64,000 nucleotides of DNA from Paenibacillus brasilensis (GTDB lineage: Bacteria; Bacillota; Bacilli; Paenibacillales; Paenibacillaceae): positions 3,028,501-3,092,500 of the forward strand of contig NZ_CP045298.1 of NCBI RefSeq assembly GCF_009363115.1. The letters run 5' to 3'. How positions within the stretch are numbered: position 1 is the first letter of the stretch; each line of letters begins with the position of its first letter. Of this stretch, positions 28,583 to 37,615 are shown one piece after another. The notes beneath the pieces are model-generated. The model saw only the letters and a program-made list of their open reading frames with translations, was not told the DNA's origin and made no database searches. Both the position numbers and the translations under genes were made by a program.

Positions 28583-29111
28583 GTGGTTTGTTCCTCCAAT
28601 TCCATTTTGTCAAATTCAGATTGAGTTGCTTAGGACGTCTGTATAGGACTATTTGTATGTACTTGATGTCGTAATGCCATGTAGGTTGCTTGGTAAGATT
28701 GCAATCATTATACCCGCATTTTTTCAAAGTAAAACGCTTTTGACATAAAACAGGAAGATGGTCGTATGCGTCCAAAATGTGTATTAGGAGGATAGTCATT
28801 TTGAGGGAGGATATGCCTAGGTCCAAAATAAGGGCTAGAGGCCCGCTTTCTTAGTTTAGTAGTCGGGATTGTGTTTTTTTGTCGAAATGGCTTGGTTTCG
28901 TCACTATTTTGTACTTTGGAGCGAGTGCAATCGAATTTTGTGAAGCCTTGTAGCTGGGATTAAGGCAGTCTGGTGGCGAATTAAAGTGTCAAAGTTATAT
29001 TGACTTTAGGTTTGTAAGTAGATACCATGAACTGGTTGTAAGCGTATTTTGACAGCTAGAGTCAGCAAATTCCTTTGGCTATTCATCCGTTGAAATGTTT
29101 GGGAAAGGACC
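28583..29111. other. Intergenic region before the YitT-type gene
   Basis: About 530 bases without a convincing gene. A possible promoter TTGACT/TACCAT with 17-base spacing lies at 29000-29028, roughly 85 bases before the YitT-type start. A short GC hairpin (GGGCTAGAGGCCC) lies near 28826-28840. Confidence 0.35.
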
Positions 29112-29957
29112 ATGACATATATGAAAAAAAGAATTGCAGACATAGCATTTATCATTCTGGGCGCGTTTTTTTTCGCGCTGGCAGTTAATCTGTTTGTGAT
29201 CCCGAATGAGTTTGGCGAAGGGGGCGTAACAGGGGTTACGATTATTTTATACTACCTGTTTCAGTGGTCTCCCTCGATCGTCAATCTGGTGATTAATGGT
29301 CTGTTGTTGGTTATTGGATATAAATTTCTGGATGCGAGAACAACGTTATACACCGTCATTGCAGTTGCATTTAACTCATTATTTTTGCATTTAACAGCTG
29401 ACTGGCGGATTGACTCGCATGAGCCGACGATTAATGCCGTGTTTGCCGGGGTTTTGGTCGGAATCGGAATTGGCTTAATCGTGCGGGTAGGGGGCACAAC
29501 GGCAGGAACGGTCATTTTGGCGCGGATTGCCAATAAATATTTGGATTGGAATATCAGCTATGCCCTGCTGTTTTTTGATTTGATCGTAGCGTTCTCTTCC
29601 TATTTTATTATTGGTCCGGAAAAATTGATGCTGACCATCGTTATCCTGTACGTGGGTACCAAGGTTATGGATTTCATGATTGAGGGGTTAAACTCTAAGA
29701 AAGCGGTCATGATTATTTCCGAGCATCAAGACAAAATTGCAGAGATGGTCATTACGCAAATGGATCGTGGAGTTACCGTTCTGTCAGGCCACGGATATTA
29801 CACCAAAAACCCGAAGGAAGTTCTGTATATCGTCATTAGTAAGCAAGAAGTGTCGGCGCTTAAAAAGATTGTAAAAGCTATCGACACAGCAGCCTTTATC
29901 ACGATTCATGATGTGCGGGATGTATTCGGAGAAGGCTTTTTGGACATTTCGAAGTAA
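29112..29957 (+). CDS. YitT family membrane protein (DUF161/DUF2179)
   Basis: 281 residues. The N-terminal two-thirds hold five to six membrane segments with the family motifs NLFVIPNEFGEGGVTGVTII and RVGGTTAGTVILARI. The C-terminal cytosolic DUF2179 domain contains ISEHQDKIAEMVITQMDRGV, VLSGHGYYTKNPKEVLY and FITIHDVRDVFGEGF. Transport function is suspected for the family, without a firm substrate. Two candidate starts exist (29112 and 29121), and GAAAGG lies just upstream. It has its own terminator. Confidence 0.85.
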   Translation: MTYMKKRIADIAFIILGAFFFALAVNLFVIPNEFGEGGVTGVTIILYYLFQWSPSIVNLVINGLLLVIGYKFLDARTTLYTVIAVAFNSLFLHLTADWRIDSHEPTINAVFAGVLVGIGIGLIVRVGGTTAGTVILARIANKYLDWNISYALLFFDLIVAFSSYFIIGPEKLMLTIVILYVGTKVMDFMIEGLNSKKAVMIISEHQDKIAEMVITQMDRGVTVLSGHGYYTKNPKEVLYIVISKQEVSALKKIVKAIDTAAFITIHDVRDVFGEGFLDISK

Positions 29958-29997
29958 CTGGCAATGTGAAGGTAAGGTTATAGGAGAATAGGGTAGG

Positions 29998-30028
29998 AAG
30001 TCGGTCCTGAGGGATCGGCTTTTTTGTT
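29998..30028 (+). terminator. Probable terminator after the YitT-type gene
   Basis: AGTCGGTCC and GGATCGGCT pair with G-T pairs and are followed by TTTTTTG. It starts about 40 bases after the stop. Confidence 0.6.
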
Positions 30029-30179
30029 TTTGTGATGTTTATTTTAATAATCGAAATAGAGTATATGGATAATAACTCCTTTTCGAAACAGAAGAAAAGC
30101 TATTTTTTGTAAAAAATTATATTTAATGTGACTTTGATCTCTTATTTTTTGAAAAACATGTATTATGATCAGACAATAA

Positions 30180-30686
30180 TATATATTTTATTCAAATATA
30201 TTCATTTTAATTCTTTTATTTTACATTTCCGTTGAGATAGTTGTCTTAATTTATCGGAATTTTAAATATGACTATGAATTTGCTGCGAAAGTAGACGAGG
30301 TACTAATAAACAAGTTTAATGATGAGCTGAATGGACTATGTCCAAGATTGACACAAAAGCTATCTCTTGATCCGATTCTGTAACAAGCTGATATTTAGAT
30401 TTATTACAGTTTAATGTGTTGGCTAAGAAGTATCTGGGGGCGTGGATAAAAGATTTTATTCTTAGTGATTTTGTGGCTTCACTTCCATCCCCTTGGTTAC
30501 ATTAAAGTGTTATAATCTAAGTTTTTTATTATTCGCGCTGTAGTTTTATATTTCCGGGAATACAGAAATATGAATTTGTTAAAAAAGTATCAGGGTAATA
30601 TTCCAAATCCCACTATACTCAAAGAATTTATTGAGTTTACTTCTGAATATCAACTCAAAATCAGAACGAGAGTGAGGTTGTACTGA
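30180..30686 (+). pseudogene. AT-rich decayed coding region, possibly an M56/BlaR1-like membrane protein
   Basis: Three coding-looking pieces lie in different frames on the plus strand without a normal start codon. At 30180-30383 a hydrophobic helix (IFILILLFYISVEIVVLIY) is followed by RNFKYDYEFAAKVDEVLINK. At 30392-30505 there is DLLQFNVLAKKYLGAWIKD. At 30516-30686 there is VLYFREYRNMNLLKKY, ending LKIRTRVRLY. The pattern of a membrane helix then a charged helical loop faintly resembles the cytosolic loop of M56/BlaR1 peptidases. I am not sure of it. Composition is much more AT-rich than the flanks, like the next two genes. The last piece ends TGA immediately before the GTG of the SdpI-like gene. 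Confidence 0.4.
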
Positions 30687-31331
30687 GTGGAGAATAACTA
30701 CGATTTAAAAAAAGAATTTAAAAAGCCGTGGATCCAGATTTCCATTTTGTTTATCATATTGCATTTTATAAATTCTTTTATTTTGTTACCTTCAATGAAC
30801 CCTTTAAAGCACCCTATGGCTTTTTTTCTTATATCGTCATCAGCAATGATTTTAACTTTTTTAATTGTATTTTTGTACCCTAAATTTACGAAGCATAGAG
30901 ACAGTGAACAGTTTTCTGATAATAATTTAATTCCATATCGGAAAATATGTGCCAGTGTATTTCCTGTGTTAAATTTTCTATCTCTTTTTGTAATGTTACA
31001 ATATTCAAAAGCTATTTACTTTAATCCCTTAAATATTGCTTTACTGATTTCGGCGATATCACACTTAACAGTAGGCGCTACATTTACTAAATTAACACCT
31101 AACCGCTTGATTGGTTTGAAGTTTCCATGGCTACTTTCGAATGAAACCGCGTGGAAAAAAACACATCGTATCTCTGCTTATATTTGGATAGCCTTTGGCT
31201 TAATAGGGATCGCTGTAGGATTAGGACTGCAAGTTAATGAATACATGGTGCTCGCTTCTTTCTTACCAACGATAATTAGCTTGATTATTTCTCTCTTTCT
31301 AAGCCATAGGTATCAAAATATAGACTGCTGA
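30687..31331 (+). CDS. SdpI-domain membrane protein
   Basis: 214 residues with about six hydrophobic segments. The C-terminal part carries the SdpI/YhfL signature: TPNRLIGLKFPWLLSNETAW, then KKTHRISAYIW. In Bacillus, SdpI protects against the SdpC toxin and anchors a repressor. Here the N-terminal DUF1648 half of classic SdpI is absent and seems to be supplied by the next gene. It starts at GTG 30687, abutting the TGA of the preceding broken frame, with GAGGT upstream. Codon use is strongly AT-rich compared with the flanking yitT-like and acnA genes, suggesting transfer. No sdpABC homologue is visible nearby. Confidence 0.8.
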   Translation: MENNYDLKKEFKKPWIQISILFIILHFINSFILLPSMNPLKHPMAFFLISSSAMILTFLIVFLYPKFTKHRDSEQFSDNNLIPYRKICASVFPVLNFLSLFVMLQYSKAIYFNPLNIALLISAISHLTVGATFTKLTPNRLIGLKFPWLLSNETAWKKTHRISAYIWIAFGLIGIAVGLGLQVNEYMVLASFLPTIISLIISLFLSHRYQNIDC

Positions 31332-31375
31332 ACATGTATGATATGAGTCGATTTAGCTTTATTAGGAGGATTTCC

Positions 31376-31723
31376 ATGCGCAATAGATTGAATATTTTTA
31401 ATGTATTGTCCTTTTTTCTTTCTGCTTTGCCTTTCGTCATCTACCTTTTCATGTATCCGACAATGCCCAGGAATGTAGCAATCCACTACAATTTCAATGA
31501 TGTGGCTGATCGTTTTGTAGACAAATCCTCCCCTGAGGTATGGTTGTTGTGTGGCATTAGTCTGATATCTTTTATAATTATGCTGATGCTCCAGCCTTAT
31601 CTCAGTCGTCAGTTCAAGAGCGAAGAAGGGTCTGCAATCATGGAAAGCCTACCTGGTCTATTCACACTTCTTATAACCCTCGTATTTTCAATCCTAGGCA
31701 TATGTTTTCTTTTAAAGGCTTGA
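31376..31723 (+). CDS. DUF1648 membrane protein
   Basis: 115 residues with three hydrophobic segments. The motif LPFVIYLFMYPTMPRNVAIH followed by YNFNDVADRFVDK is the DUF1648 hallmark. DUF1648 is normally the N-terminal half of SdpI-type proteins. It starts at ATG 31376 with AGGAGG at seven bases, 44 bases after the SdpI-domain gene, so the two are surely co-transcribed and may form a two-subunit equivalent of SdpI. A terminator follows. It is AT-rich like its partner. Confidence 0.78.
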   Translation: MRNRLNIFNVLSFFLSALPFVIYLFMYPTMPRNVAIHYNFNDVADRFVDKSSPEVWLLCGISLISFIIMLMLQPYLSRQFKSEEGSAIMESLPGLFTLLITLVFSILGICFLLKA

Positions 31724-31733
31724 AGCATGTAAA

Positions 31734-31780
31734 AAATCCCCTCTCAATTTGCAGTTTTCACTGCATTTTGGAGGGGATTT
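31734..31780. terminator. Bidirectional terminator between the DUF1648 gene and acnA
   Basis: AAATCCCCTC and GAGGGGATTT pair, with an inner TGCAGT/ACTGCA pairing. A/T runs on both sides allow use on both strands. Confidence 0.85.
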
Positions 31781-31797
31781 CATTATTCATTCGTTCT

Positions 31798-34509
31798 TTA
31801 CGCTTGAATCATTTGACGTAATACGGTTTGCAGAATACCACCGTTGTGGTAGTAGTCGATGTCGACGGTGCTGTCCAGACGGGCAGTTACCGGGAATTCG
31901 AACTTGGTGCCATCCTCGCGTTTTGCTACAACCGTAAGCTCTTGACCTGGCTTCACGTCATTGTCAATGCCAAGGATATCAAAGGTCTCGCGACCGTTCA
32001 GACCCAAGCTGGACCAGCCGTAGCCCTCCTGGAATTGCAGTGGCAGCACGCCCATGCCCACCAGGTTACTGCGGTGAATCCGCTCGAAGCTTTCGGCAAT
32101 AACGGCTTTAACGCCCAGCAGAAGCGTACCCTTGGCTGCCCAGTCACGCGAGCTGCCTGTGCCGTATTCCTTACCGGCAATGACAATCAGGTTTTGATCG
32201 GCTGCCTGATATTTCATGGACGCATCGTAGATGGACATTTCCTCATCCGTTGGCAGATATTTGGTCACGCCGCCCTCCGTACCGGGAGCCACGTTGTTGC
32301 GAATACGGATGTTGGCGAATGTACCACGCATCATGACCTCGTGATTACCGCGGCGGGAGCCGTAGGAGTTGAAGTCCTTACGCTCTACACCATGCTCCTT
32401 CAAATACAGTCCTGCCGGGCTGGAAGGAGCGATGTTGCCTGCTGGTGAGATATGGTCTGTTGTAACCGAATCATTCAACAGGGCAAGCACACGGGCATTG
32501 CGGATTTCCTTGATATCCTGCACGCCATCCTGAAGTCCTTCAAAGAACGGCGGATTTTGAATATAGGTTGAGTTTTCATCCCATTCATACAGCTCGCCTT
32601 CAGGAACCGGAATGGAATTCCATTTTTCGTTGGCAGTAAATACATTTTCGTATTTGCGACGGAACATATCCGGGCTGAGAGACAGGCTGATGGCTTCCTT
32701 GATTTCCTCGGAAGTCGGCCAAATGTCTTTCAGGTATACCGGCTGATTGTCCTGATCGTAGCCGAGCGGATCATTCGCCAAATCAATGTTCACCGTACCT
32801 GCCAGCGCATAAGCGACAACCAGTGGAGGTGAGCCGAGATAGTTGGCTTTGACCTGGGCATGCACACGGCCTTCAAAGTTCCGGTTGCCGGAAATGACTG
32901 CGGCCACGGTCAGATCGTTGTCTGTAATGGCCTGACTGACTTCGTCAGGAAGCGGCCCGGAGTTACCGATGCAGGTCGCGCAGCCGTAACCAGCTACATG
33001 AAAGCCGAGTGCTTCCAGCGGGCCGATCAAATCGGCCTTTTGCAGATACTCCGTCACGACGAGGGAACCTGGTGTCAAGCTGGTTTTAACATAACCCGGC
33101 TTTTTGAGTCCACGCTGCACGGCTTTTTTGGCAAGCAAGCCCGCGCCCAGCATAACGCTTGGGTTGGAGGTATTCGTGCAGCTTGTGATCGCCGCAATGA
33201 CGACTGCCCCTGTACCCAATTCACTGGTGGAGCCATCTGGGTGGGTCAGCGGAATCTTTTGTGCGATTTTCTCATCGCTCAGTCCATAACCGCCTTTGTC
33301 CACCGGGGTACGGATAATACCTTCAAAGGTTTCCTTCATGCGGCTCAATTCTACGCGGTCTTGCGGACGTTTCGGTCCGGCGAGACTCGGTACAACCGAA
33401 GCCAGATCCAGCTCAATCGTATCGCTGAACACAGGGTCCGGCGTATCGGCTGTGCGGAACATGCCTTGCGCTTTGTAATATTCCTCTACGAGACTGACTT
33501 GCTCATCAGAGCGTCCAGTGCTGCGCAGGTAAGCCAGAGTTTCAGCATCAACCGGAAAGAAACCGATCGTTGCGCCGTATTCCGGTGCCATGTTGGCAAC
33601 GGTCGCACGGTCAGCCAAGCTGATGTTAGCCAGACCGGGACCGTAAAATTCCACGAATTTGCCGACCACGCCTTTTTTACGCAGCATTTGAGTTACTGTA
33701 AGCGCCAGATCCGTAGCAGTGGCCCCTTCCGACAGACTGCCTGTTAGCTTGAAGCCAATGACATCGGGAGTGACAAAATACAGCGGCTGCCCGAGCATAC
33801 CCGCCTCTGCCTCGATACCGCCGACGCCCCAGCCTACAACGCCAAGTCCGTTAATCATCGTGGTATGGGAGTCTGTTCCCACGAGGGAATCCGGGAAAAC
33901 GACCGTTTCGCCGTCAATGGATTTGGTGGCGGCTACGGATGCGAGATACTCCAGATTGACCTGATGGACAATCCCCGTGGATGGCGGTACAGCGCGGAAG
34001 TTGTTGAACGCCGTTTGCGCCCAGCGCAGAAAACGGTACCGCTCCTCGTTACGCTCAAATTCTACATTAATATTGTAGTCCAGCGCGTCACTGGTACCAA
34101 AAGCATCAACCATAACCGAGTGGTCGATGACGAGATCCACCGGGACGAGCGGGTTGATTTGTTTTGGATCACCGCCCGCTTTTTTCACGGTATCACGCAT
34201 GGCTGCCAAATCGACAACTACCGGAACACCCGTAAAATCCTGAAGCACGATGCGTGCCGGGATGAATGGAATTTCCTTGTTGGTGTCACGATCCTCAGCC
34301 CAGCCTGTCAGCTGCTGTACATGCTCCTCTGTAATCGCGCGTCCGTCAAATTGGCGAACCGCGGCTTCCAGCAGCACTTTAATGGAGAAAGGCAGCTTGG
34401 CAACACCGCTTTTTCCTTGTTCCTCCAATGCCTTGAGACTGTAATAGCGATAAGGCTTGCCATTGACTTCGAGACTGCGAGCAATGGAGAATTGATCTTT
34501 TCCTGACAT
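31798..34509 (-). CDS. acnA: Aconitate hydratase
   Basis: TCA-cycle enzyme interconverting citrate and isocitrate, of the AcnA/IRP type, 903 residues. 4Fe-4S ligands: the cysteine in [19 protein letters not shown], and [14 protein letters not shown] with two more. The substrate loop is [20 protein letters not shown]. The C-terminal swivel domain contains [17 protein letters not shown]. In Bacillus the equivalent CitB also acts as an RNA-binding regulator when the cluster is lost. AAGGAGG lies eight bases before ATG 34509. The leader carries a perfect palindrome downstream of a good promoter. It is monocistronic. Confidence 0.97.
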   Translation of the reverse strand: MSGKDQFSIARSLEVNGKPYRYYSLKALEEQGKSGVAKLPFSIKVLLEAAVRQFDGRAITEEHVQQLTGWAEDRDTNKEIPFIPARIVLQDFTGVPVVVDLAAMRDTVKKAGGDPKQINPLVPVDLVIDHSVMVDAFGTSDALDYNINVEFERNEERYRFLRWAQTAFNNFRAVPPSTGIVHQVNLEYLASVAATKSIDGETVVFPDSLVGTDSHTTMINGLGVVGWGVGGIEAEAGMLGQPLYFVTPDVIGFKLTGSLSEGATATDLALTVTQMLRKKGVVGKFVEFYGPGLANISLADRATVANMAPEYGATIGFFPVDAETLAYLRSTGRSDEQVSLVEEYYKAQGMFRTADTPDPVFSDTIELDLASVVPSLAGPKRPQDRVELSRMKETFEGIIRTPVDKGGYGLSDEKIAQKIPLTHPDGSTSELGTGAVVIAAITSCTNTSNPSVMLGAGLLAKKAVQRGLKKPGYVKTSLTPGSLVVTEYLQKADLIGPLEALGFHVAGYGCATCIGNSGPLPDEVSQAITDNDLTVAAVISGNRNFEGRVHAQVKANYLGSPPLVVAYALAGTVNIDLANDPLGYDQDNQPVYLKDIWPTSEEIKEAISLSLSPDMFRRKYENVFTANEKWNSIPVPEGELYEWDENSTYIQNPPFFEGLQDGVQDIKEIRNARVLALLNDSVTTDHISPAGNIAPSSPAGLYLKEHGVERKDFNSYGSRRGNHEVMMRGTFANIRIRNNVAPGTEGGVTKYLPTDEEMSIYDASMKYQAADQNLIVIAGKEYGTGSSRDWAAKGTLLLGVKAVIAESFERIHRSNLVGMGVLPLQFQEGYGWSSLGLNGRETFDILGIDNDVKPGQELTVVAKREDGTKFEFPVTARLDSTVDIDYYHNGGILQTVLRQMIQA

Positions 34510-34656
34510 AGGTATTACCTCCTTGAAGTGAATGCTTGTGGGGTGAATAGGAATGTCGTTTTTTCGATGTCTTGCATGGCTGGTTTAAATTGGTTGCGTT
34601 CTCAATTTCATCTTCAGTGATTCATTGCGTGTTAAAGGTTGAGATGAATGAAAATC

Positions 34657-34673
34657 GTTTCATTAGATGAAAC
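34657..34673. promoter_or_regulatory. Palindrome in the acnA leader
   Basis: GTTTCAT-TAG-ATGAAAC is a perfect 7-bp dyad, with an additional ATGAATGAAA half-site beside it. It lies about 25-40 bases downstream of the predicted acnA transcription start, a typical repressor position. Confidence 0.55.
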
Positions 34674-34702
34674 TTGATTTCAAAATGATTGCTTTTGGAT
34701 TA

Positions 34703-34731
34703 AGTATACCGTTTTCAGGCGGTTCCGTAAA
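34703..34731 (-). promoter_or_regulatory. Sigma-A type promoter of acnA
   Basis: On the minus strand TTTACG and TATACT are 17 bases apart, about 195 bases upstream of the acnA start codon. Confidence 0.6.
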
Positions 34732-34929
34732 GTTTTTTTGACCTAAATTATGCGGCGCAGATTGGAAAATAAAACGTTCGGCTTCCTGGTGTTTCGATGT
34801 TCATACCAAGCTTTAGAGATTCATACTTATAGATAGAGAGCATATCAGGGCAGAGAGGGAAGAAGGCAGTTATATATCATCCCGGCTATCCGCGGAAAAG
34901 GGTGGCAGGACGAATATGGAGGGATTGGG

Positions 34930-35925
34930 ATGGGGGAGCGGGAATGGAAACAGGCTCTTTTTGCTTACGTGAATCAATACAATCGCAGTGAGGTGAATGG
35001 GGTACCACAGCCGGATGAATATCTGGAGGTGGGCCAGCGGATGGAACGAGCGGCGCGGGCGGCCAGATTGGAGCAGTGGTATAACGAACGGGATGCTGTT
35101 CCCCTGCGCAGCGAGACACGCGCCAAGCCGTTGCGGATTGTGCAGGATACTCCAGATGAGGCCGTAATAGACGTACAACTGCATGTCCGGCTCTTTTATG
35201 AGAAGGGCGGGATGACCCACCGGGAGGATCGCATTGAACGGGAGCGATTGACGTTCACGCGCGAGGGAGAGGCCTGGCAGGTGACGAGAATCGAGCGTGA
35301 TCCGGCAGAAAGGAAGCCTGCGGGGGGAGAGGTTCCTTTTGAAGAGGCGCCATTTAACCAAGGAGGGAATCTGCCGCTGCTGAATCGCGGTGTGCTGGGC
35401 TTTGGCTCATCGGCACGCCCCAGTCGATATCGCCGCGAAGAAGCGGCGGCCTATGCGGATCAGTGGTGGGATAGCTTCAACCCGGAGTTTGAAGGTTTTG
35501 ATGTGGATTGCACCAATTATATCTCGCAATGCCTCTTTGCAGGGGGCGCACCGATCCACTATACTGGTAAAAGAGAATCGGGCTGGTGGTACAAAGGGAG
35601 GGTCGCCGGACGTGAGTTGTGGAGCTACAGTTGGGCGGTTTCCAACAGTCTGGAGCGGTATTTGGACTCCAGCTCATGGGGCTTGACCGCTGAACAGGTG
35701 AGCCGTCCGGAGCAGCTTACGCTGGGAGACGTCATTTTTTACGATTGGGACGGTGACGGAACCTTTCAGCACAGCACGATCGTAACGGCCTTTGATGCGG
35801 GCGGCATGCCGCTTGTCAATGCGCATACGGTAAGCTCCAGACATCGTTATTGGGACTACAAAAATTCGTATGCGTGGACGGATAGCACGGTATACCGCTT
35901 TTATCATATCGCCGACTATTTTTAA
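34930..35925 (+). CDS. Putative amidase-domain protein (amidase_6)
   Basis: 331 residues. The C-terminal half is an NlpC/P60-like cysteine amidase of the amidase_6 type: YRREEAAAYADQWWDSFNP, the catalytic Cys in FDVDCTNYISQCLFAGG, and the His in FQHSTIVTAF, followed by VNAHT. Such proteins are thought to cut peptidoglycan or related amides. The N-terminal 150 residues are a mixed alpha/beta region without known motif, and no signal peptide is seen, so the protein is probably cytosolic or released otherwise. GGAGGG precedes ATG 34930. ddl starts 72 bases downstream, a cell-wall neighbour. Confidence 0.82.
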   Translation: MGEREWKQALFAYVNQYNRSEVNGVPQPDEYLEVGQRMERAARAARLEQWYNERDAVPLRSETRAKPLRIVQDTPDEAVIDVQLHVRLFYEKGGMTHREDRIERERLTFTREGEAWQVTRIERDPAERKPAGGEVPFEEAPFNQGGNLPLLNRGVLGFGSSARPSRYRREEAAAYADQWWDSFNPEFEGFDVDCTNYISQCLFAGGAPIHYTGKRESGWWYKGRVAGRELWSYSWAVSNSLERYLDSSSWGLTAEQVSRPEQLTLGDVIFYDWDGDGTFQHSTIVTAFDAGGMPLVNAHTVSSRHRYWDYKNSYAWTDSTVYRFYHIADYF

Positions 35926-35997
35926 AAGAGATGATGAATAACAGGTACAGTGATGCAAATCAGGCACAATGACGTAAGCAGGAAAGCGGAGGATAGC

Positions 35998-37086
35998 ATG
36001 GCAAAACAAAAATTAACCGTAGGGCTGGTGTACGGTGGCAAATCAGGTGAACATGAGGTTTCGCTGCAAACGGCGTATGCGGTAATGAATGCGTTTGATT
36101 ATGAGAAATACGAGATTATTCCTTTTTATATTACAAAGGCTGGCGATTGGCGCAGAGGGCCGCTGCTAAGCTCACCTTTGGCTTCATTGGAGCAATTGAA
36201 GCTGGAACGTGTTGAGGGGGGAACCAAAGCGGCCTTAGATACACTGTTCGGCAAGCTGTACGGAGAGCAGACGTTGGATGTGCTGTTTCCATTGCTGCAC
36301 GGCACCTTTGGCGAGGATGGAACGATTCAGGGCCTGTTCGAAATGGCGGATATGCCTTATGTCGGCGCAGGAGTGCTGGCTTCTGCCGCAGGGATGGACA
36401 AAGGCGTCATGAAGAAGCTGTTTGAGCATGCAGGCTTGCCGCAGGTAAAATACTGTTATTTTAATAGTACACAGTGGGCACAAACCAGCCATGATCTGGT
36501 ACGCAGCATTGAAACTGAGCTTGGCTACCCGTGCTTTGTCAAACCGGCGAATCTGGGGTCAAGTGTCGGTATTTCCAAAGCCAATAACCGGGAAGAGCTG
36601 GAGAAATCTGTAGAACTGGCTTTGCAATTTGATCTGAAGGTGATTGTGGAGGAGTACGTGGATGCCCGTGAGATTGAGGTCAGCGTGCTTGGCAACGACG
36701 AGCCGATTGCTTCCGTACCAGGTGAAATTGTATCGTCCAGCGATTACTACGATTATGCTGCTAAATATACAGACGGCCAATCGGAAATGCTCATTCCGGC
36801 ACCGTTGGACGAGGAAGTAGCAGATCGTATTCGTGAAGCTGCACTACAAGCATTCCGCGCGCTGGAAGGCTGCGGGATTTCCCGTGCCGATTTCTTCGTC
36901 AGACGCTCGGATGGACATATTTTGATCAATGAAGTGAATACCATGCCGGGCTTTACACCGTTCAGCATGTATCCATTGCTGTGGAGAGAAACCGGAGTAT
37001 CCTATCAGAGTCTGCTGGACCGCATGATTGCACTCGCACTGGAGCGTTATGAACGCAGGTCGGCACTTCACTACGAGAACTCATAA
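35998..37086 (+). CDS. ddl: D-alanine--D-alanine ligase
   Basis: Joins two D-alanines for peptidoglycan precursors. ATP-grasp enzyme of 362 residues with GLVYGGKSGEHEVSLQTAYA at the N terminus, LHGTFGEDGTIQG, CFVKPANLGSSVGISKA, and the C-terminal ADFFVRRSDGHILINEVNTM. A Tyr in SSSDYYDYAAKY is in the position typical of enzymes making D-Ala-D-Ala rather than D-Ala-D-Lac. ATG 35998 follows GGAGG at five bases. The frame also opens at 35950, but without such a site. A short hairpin terminator follows. Confidence 0.95.
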   Translation: MAKQKLTVGLVYGGKSGEHEVSLQTAYAVMNAFDYEKYEIIPFYITKAGDWRRGPLLSSPLASLEQLKLERVEGGTKAALDTLFGKLYGEQTLDVLFPLLHGTFGEDGTIQGLFEMADMPYVGAGVLASAAGMDKGVMKKLFEHAGLPQVKYCYFNSTQWAQTSHDLVRSIETELGYPCFVKPANLGSSVGISKANNREELEKSVELALQFDLKVIVEEYVDAREIEVSVLGNDEPIASVPGEIVSSSDYYDYAAKYTDGQSEMLIPAPLDEEVADRIREAALQAFRALEGCGISRADFFVRRSDGHILINEVNTMPGFTPFSMYPLLWRETGVSYQSLLDRMIALALERYERRSALHYENS

Positions 37087-37092
37087 AACGAA

Positions 37093-37121
37093 CCAAGGGG
37101 AGCTGAGCACTCTCCTTTTTG
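37093..37121 (+). terminator. Terminator of ddl
   Basis: AGGGGAG and CTCTCCT enclose a seven-base loop and run into TTTTTG. Confidence 0.65.
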
Positions 37122-37150
37122 TTCATATGTAAGGAAAGGTGGGGCTAAGC

Positions 37151-37474
37151 ATGGGCTTTCAAACCGAATTTAACTCAGTGTGTAAGTTCAAGAGCGAACA
37201 GGAATTGTACGAACTGCTGGAATACGGACGCGGTAAAATGGTTAAATCCGGTCTGCGCGTATTTCCGACAGGCCAGAAGGTCATCGCTTACAGCGTGGCC
37301 AACGTGGCAGTAGCCATCGTGCAGATTGTGGGCTGTATCGCTGAAATCAATTTTCAGGGTGACGAAGTAACCGAGGTTGAAATGATCCTTATTCGCAAGC
37401 TGAATGAAGAGGAATCGAGAATTCAGACCGCCTTGGCGGATGAAATGTTTTTTGGAGCGCAGCAGCAATCCTAA
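37151..37474 (+). CDS. Small uncharacterised protein
   Basis: 107 residues with an N-terminal FQTEFNSVCKFKSEQELYEL and a hydrophobic central stretch SVANVAVAIVQIVGCIAEIN, which is probably a beta strand core rather than a membrane helix. Similar short proteins occur widely in Paenibacillus and Bacillus without known function. ATG 37151 is preferred over GTG 37139 because GGTGGGG lies before it. It has no evident partner gene. Confidence 0.7.
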   Translation: MGFQTEFNSVCKFKSEQELYELLEYGRGKMVKSGLRVFPTGQKVIAYSVANVAVAIVQIVGCIAEINFQGDEVTEVEMILIRKLNEEESRIQTALADEMFFGAQQQS

Positions 37475-37615
37475 AGCTGTGTTCTTCTTGCAATATGTGT
37501 GGCAACACCGAATCAGCAGGTGCTTTTCCGGGTATGATCAGTAGAAAAAGGCTTTAGGCCACTAATCAAAAACGGCTTTGCCTGTACTGAGATCTGCTGA
37601 AAGGAAGGACATCCT

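Larger units (their letters stand above)
34510..34929. other. acnA upstream region
   Basis: It contains the acnA promoter (34703-34731) and a palindrome at 34657-34673, both on the acnA side. Toward the amidase gene there is no clear promoter. No gene is supported in these 420 bases. Confidence 0.5.

Noticed and set aside
32860..33747. 295-codon frame antisense to acnA
   Set aside because: A shadow of a GC-balanced conserved gene with no ribosome binding site or motif.
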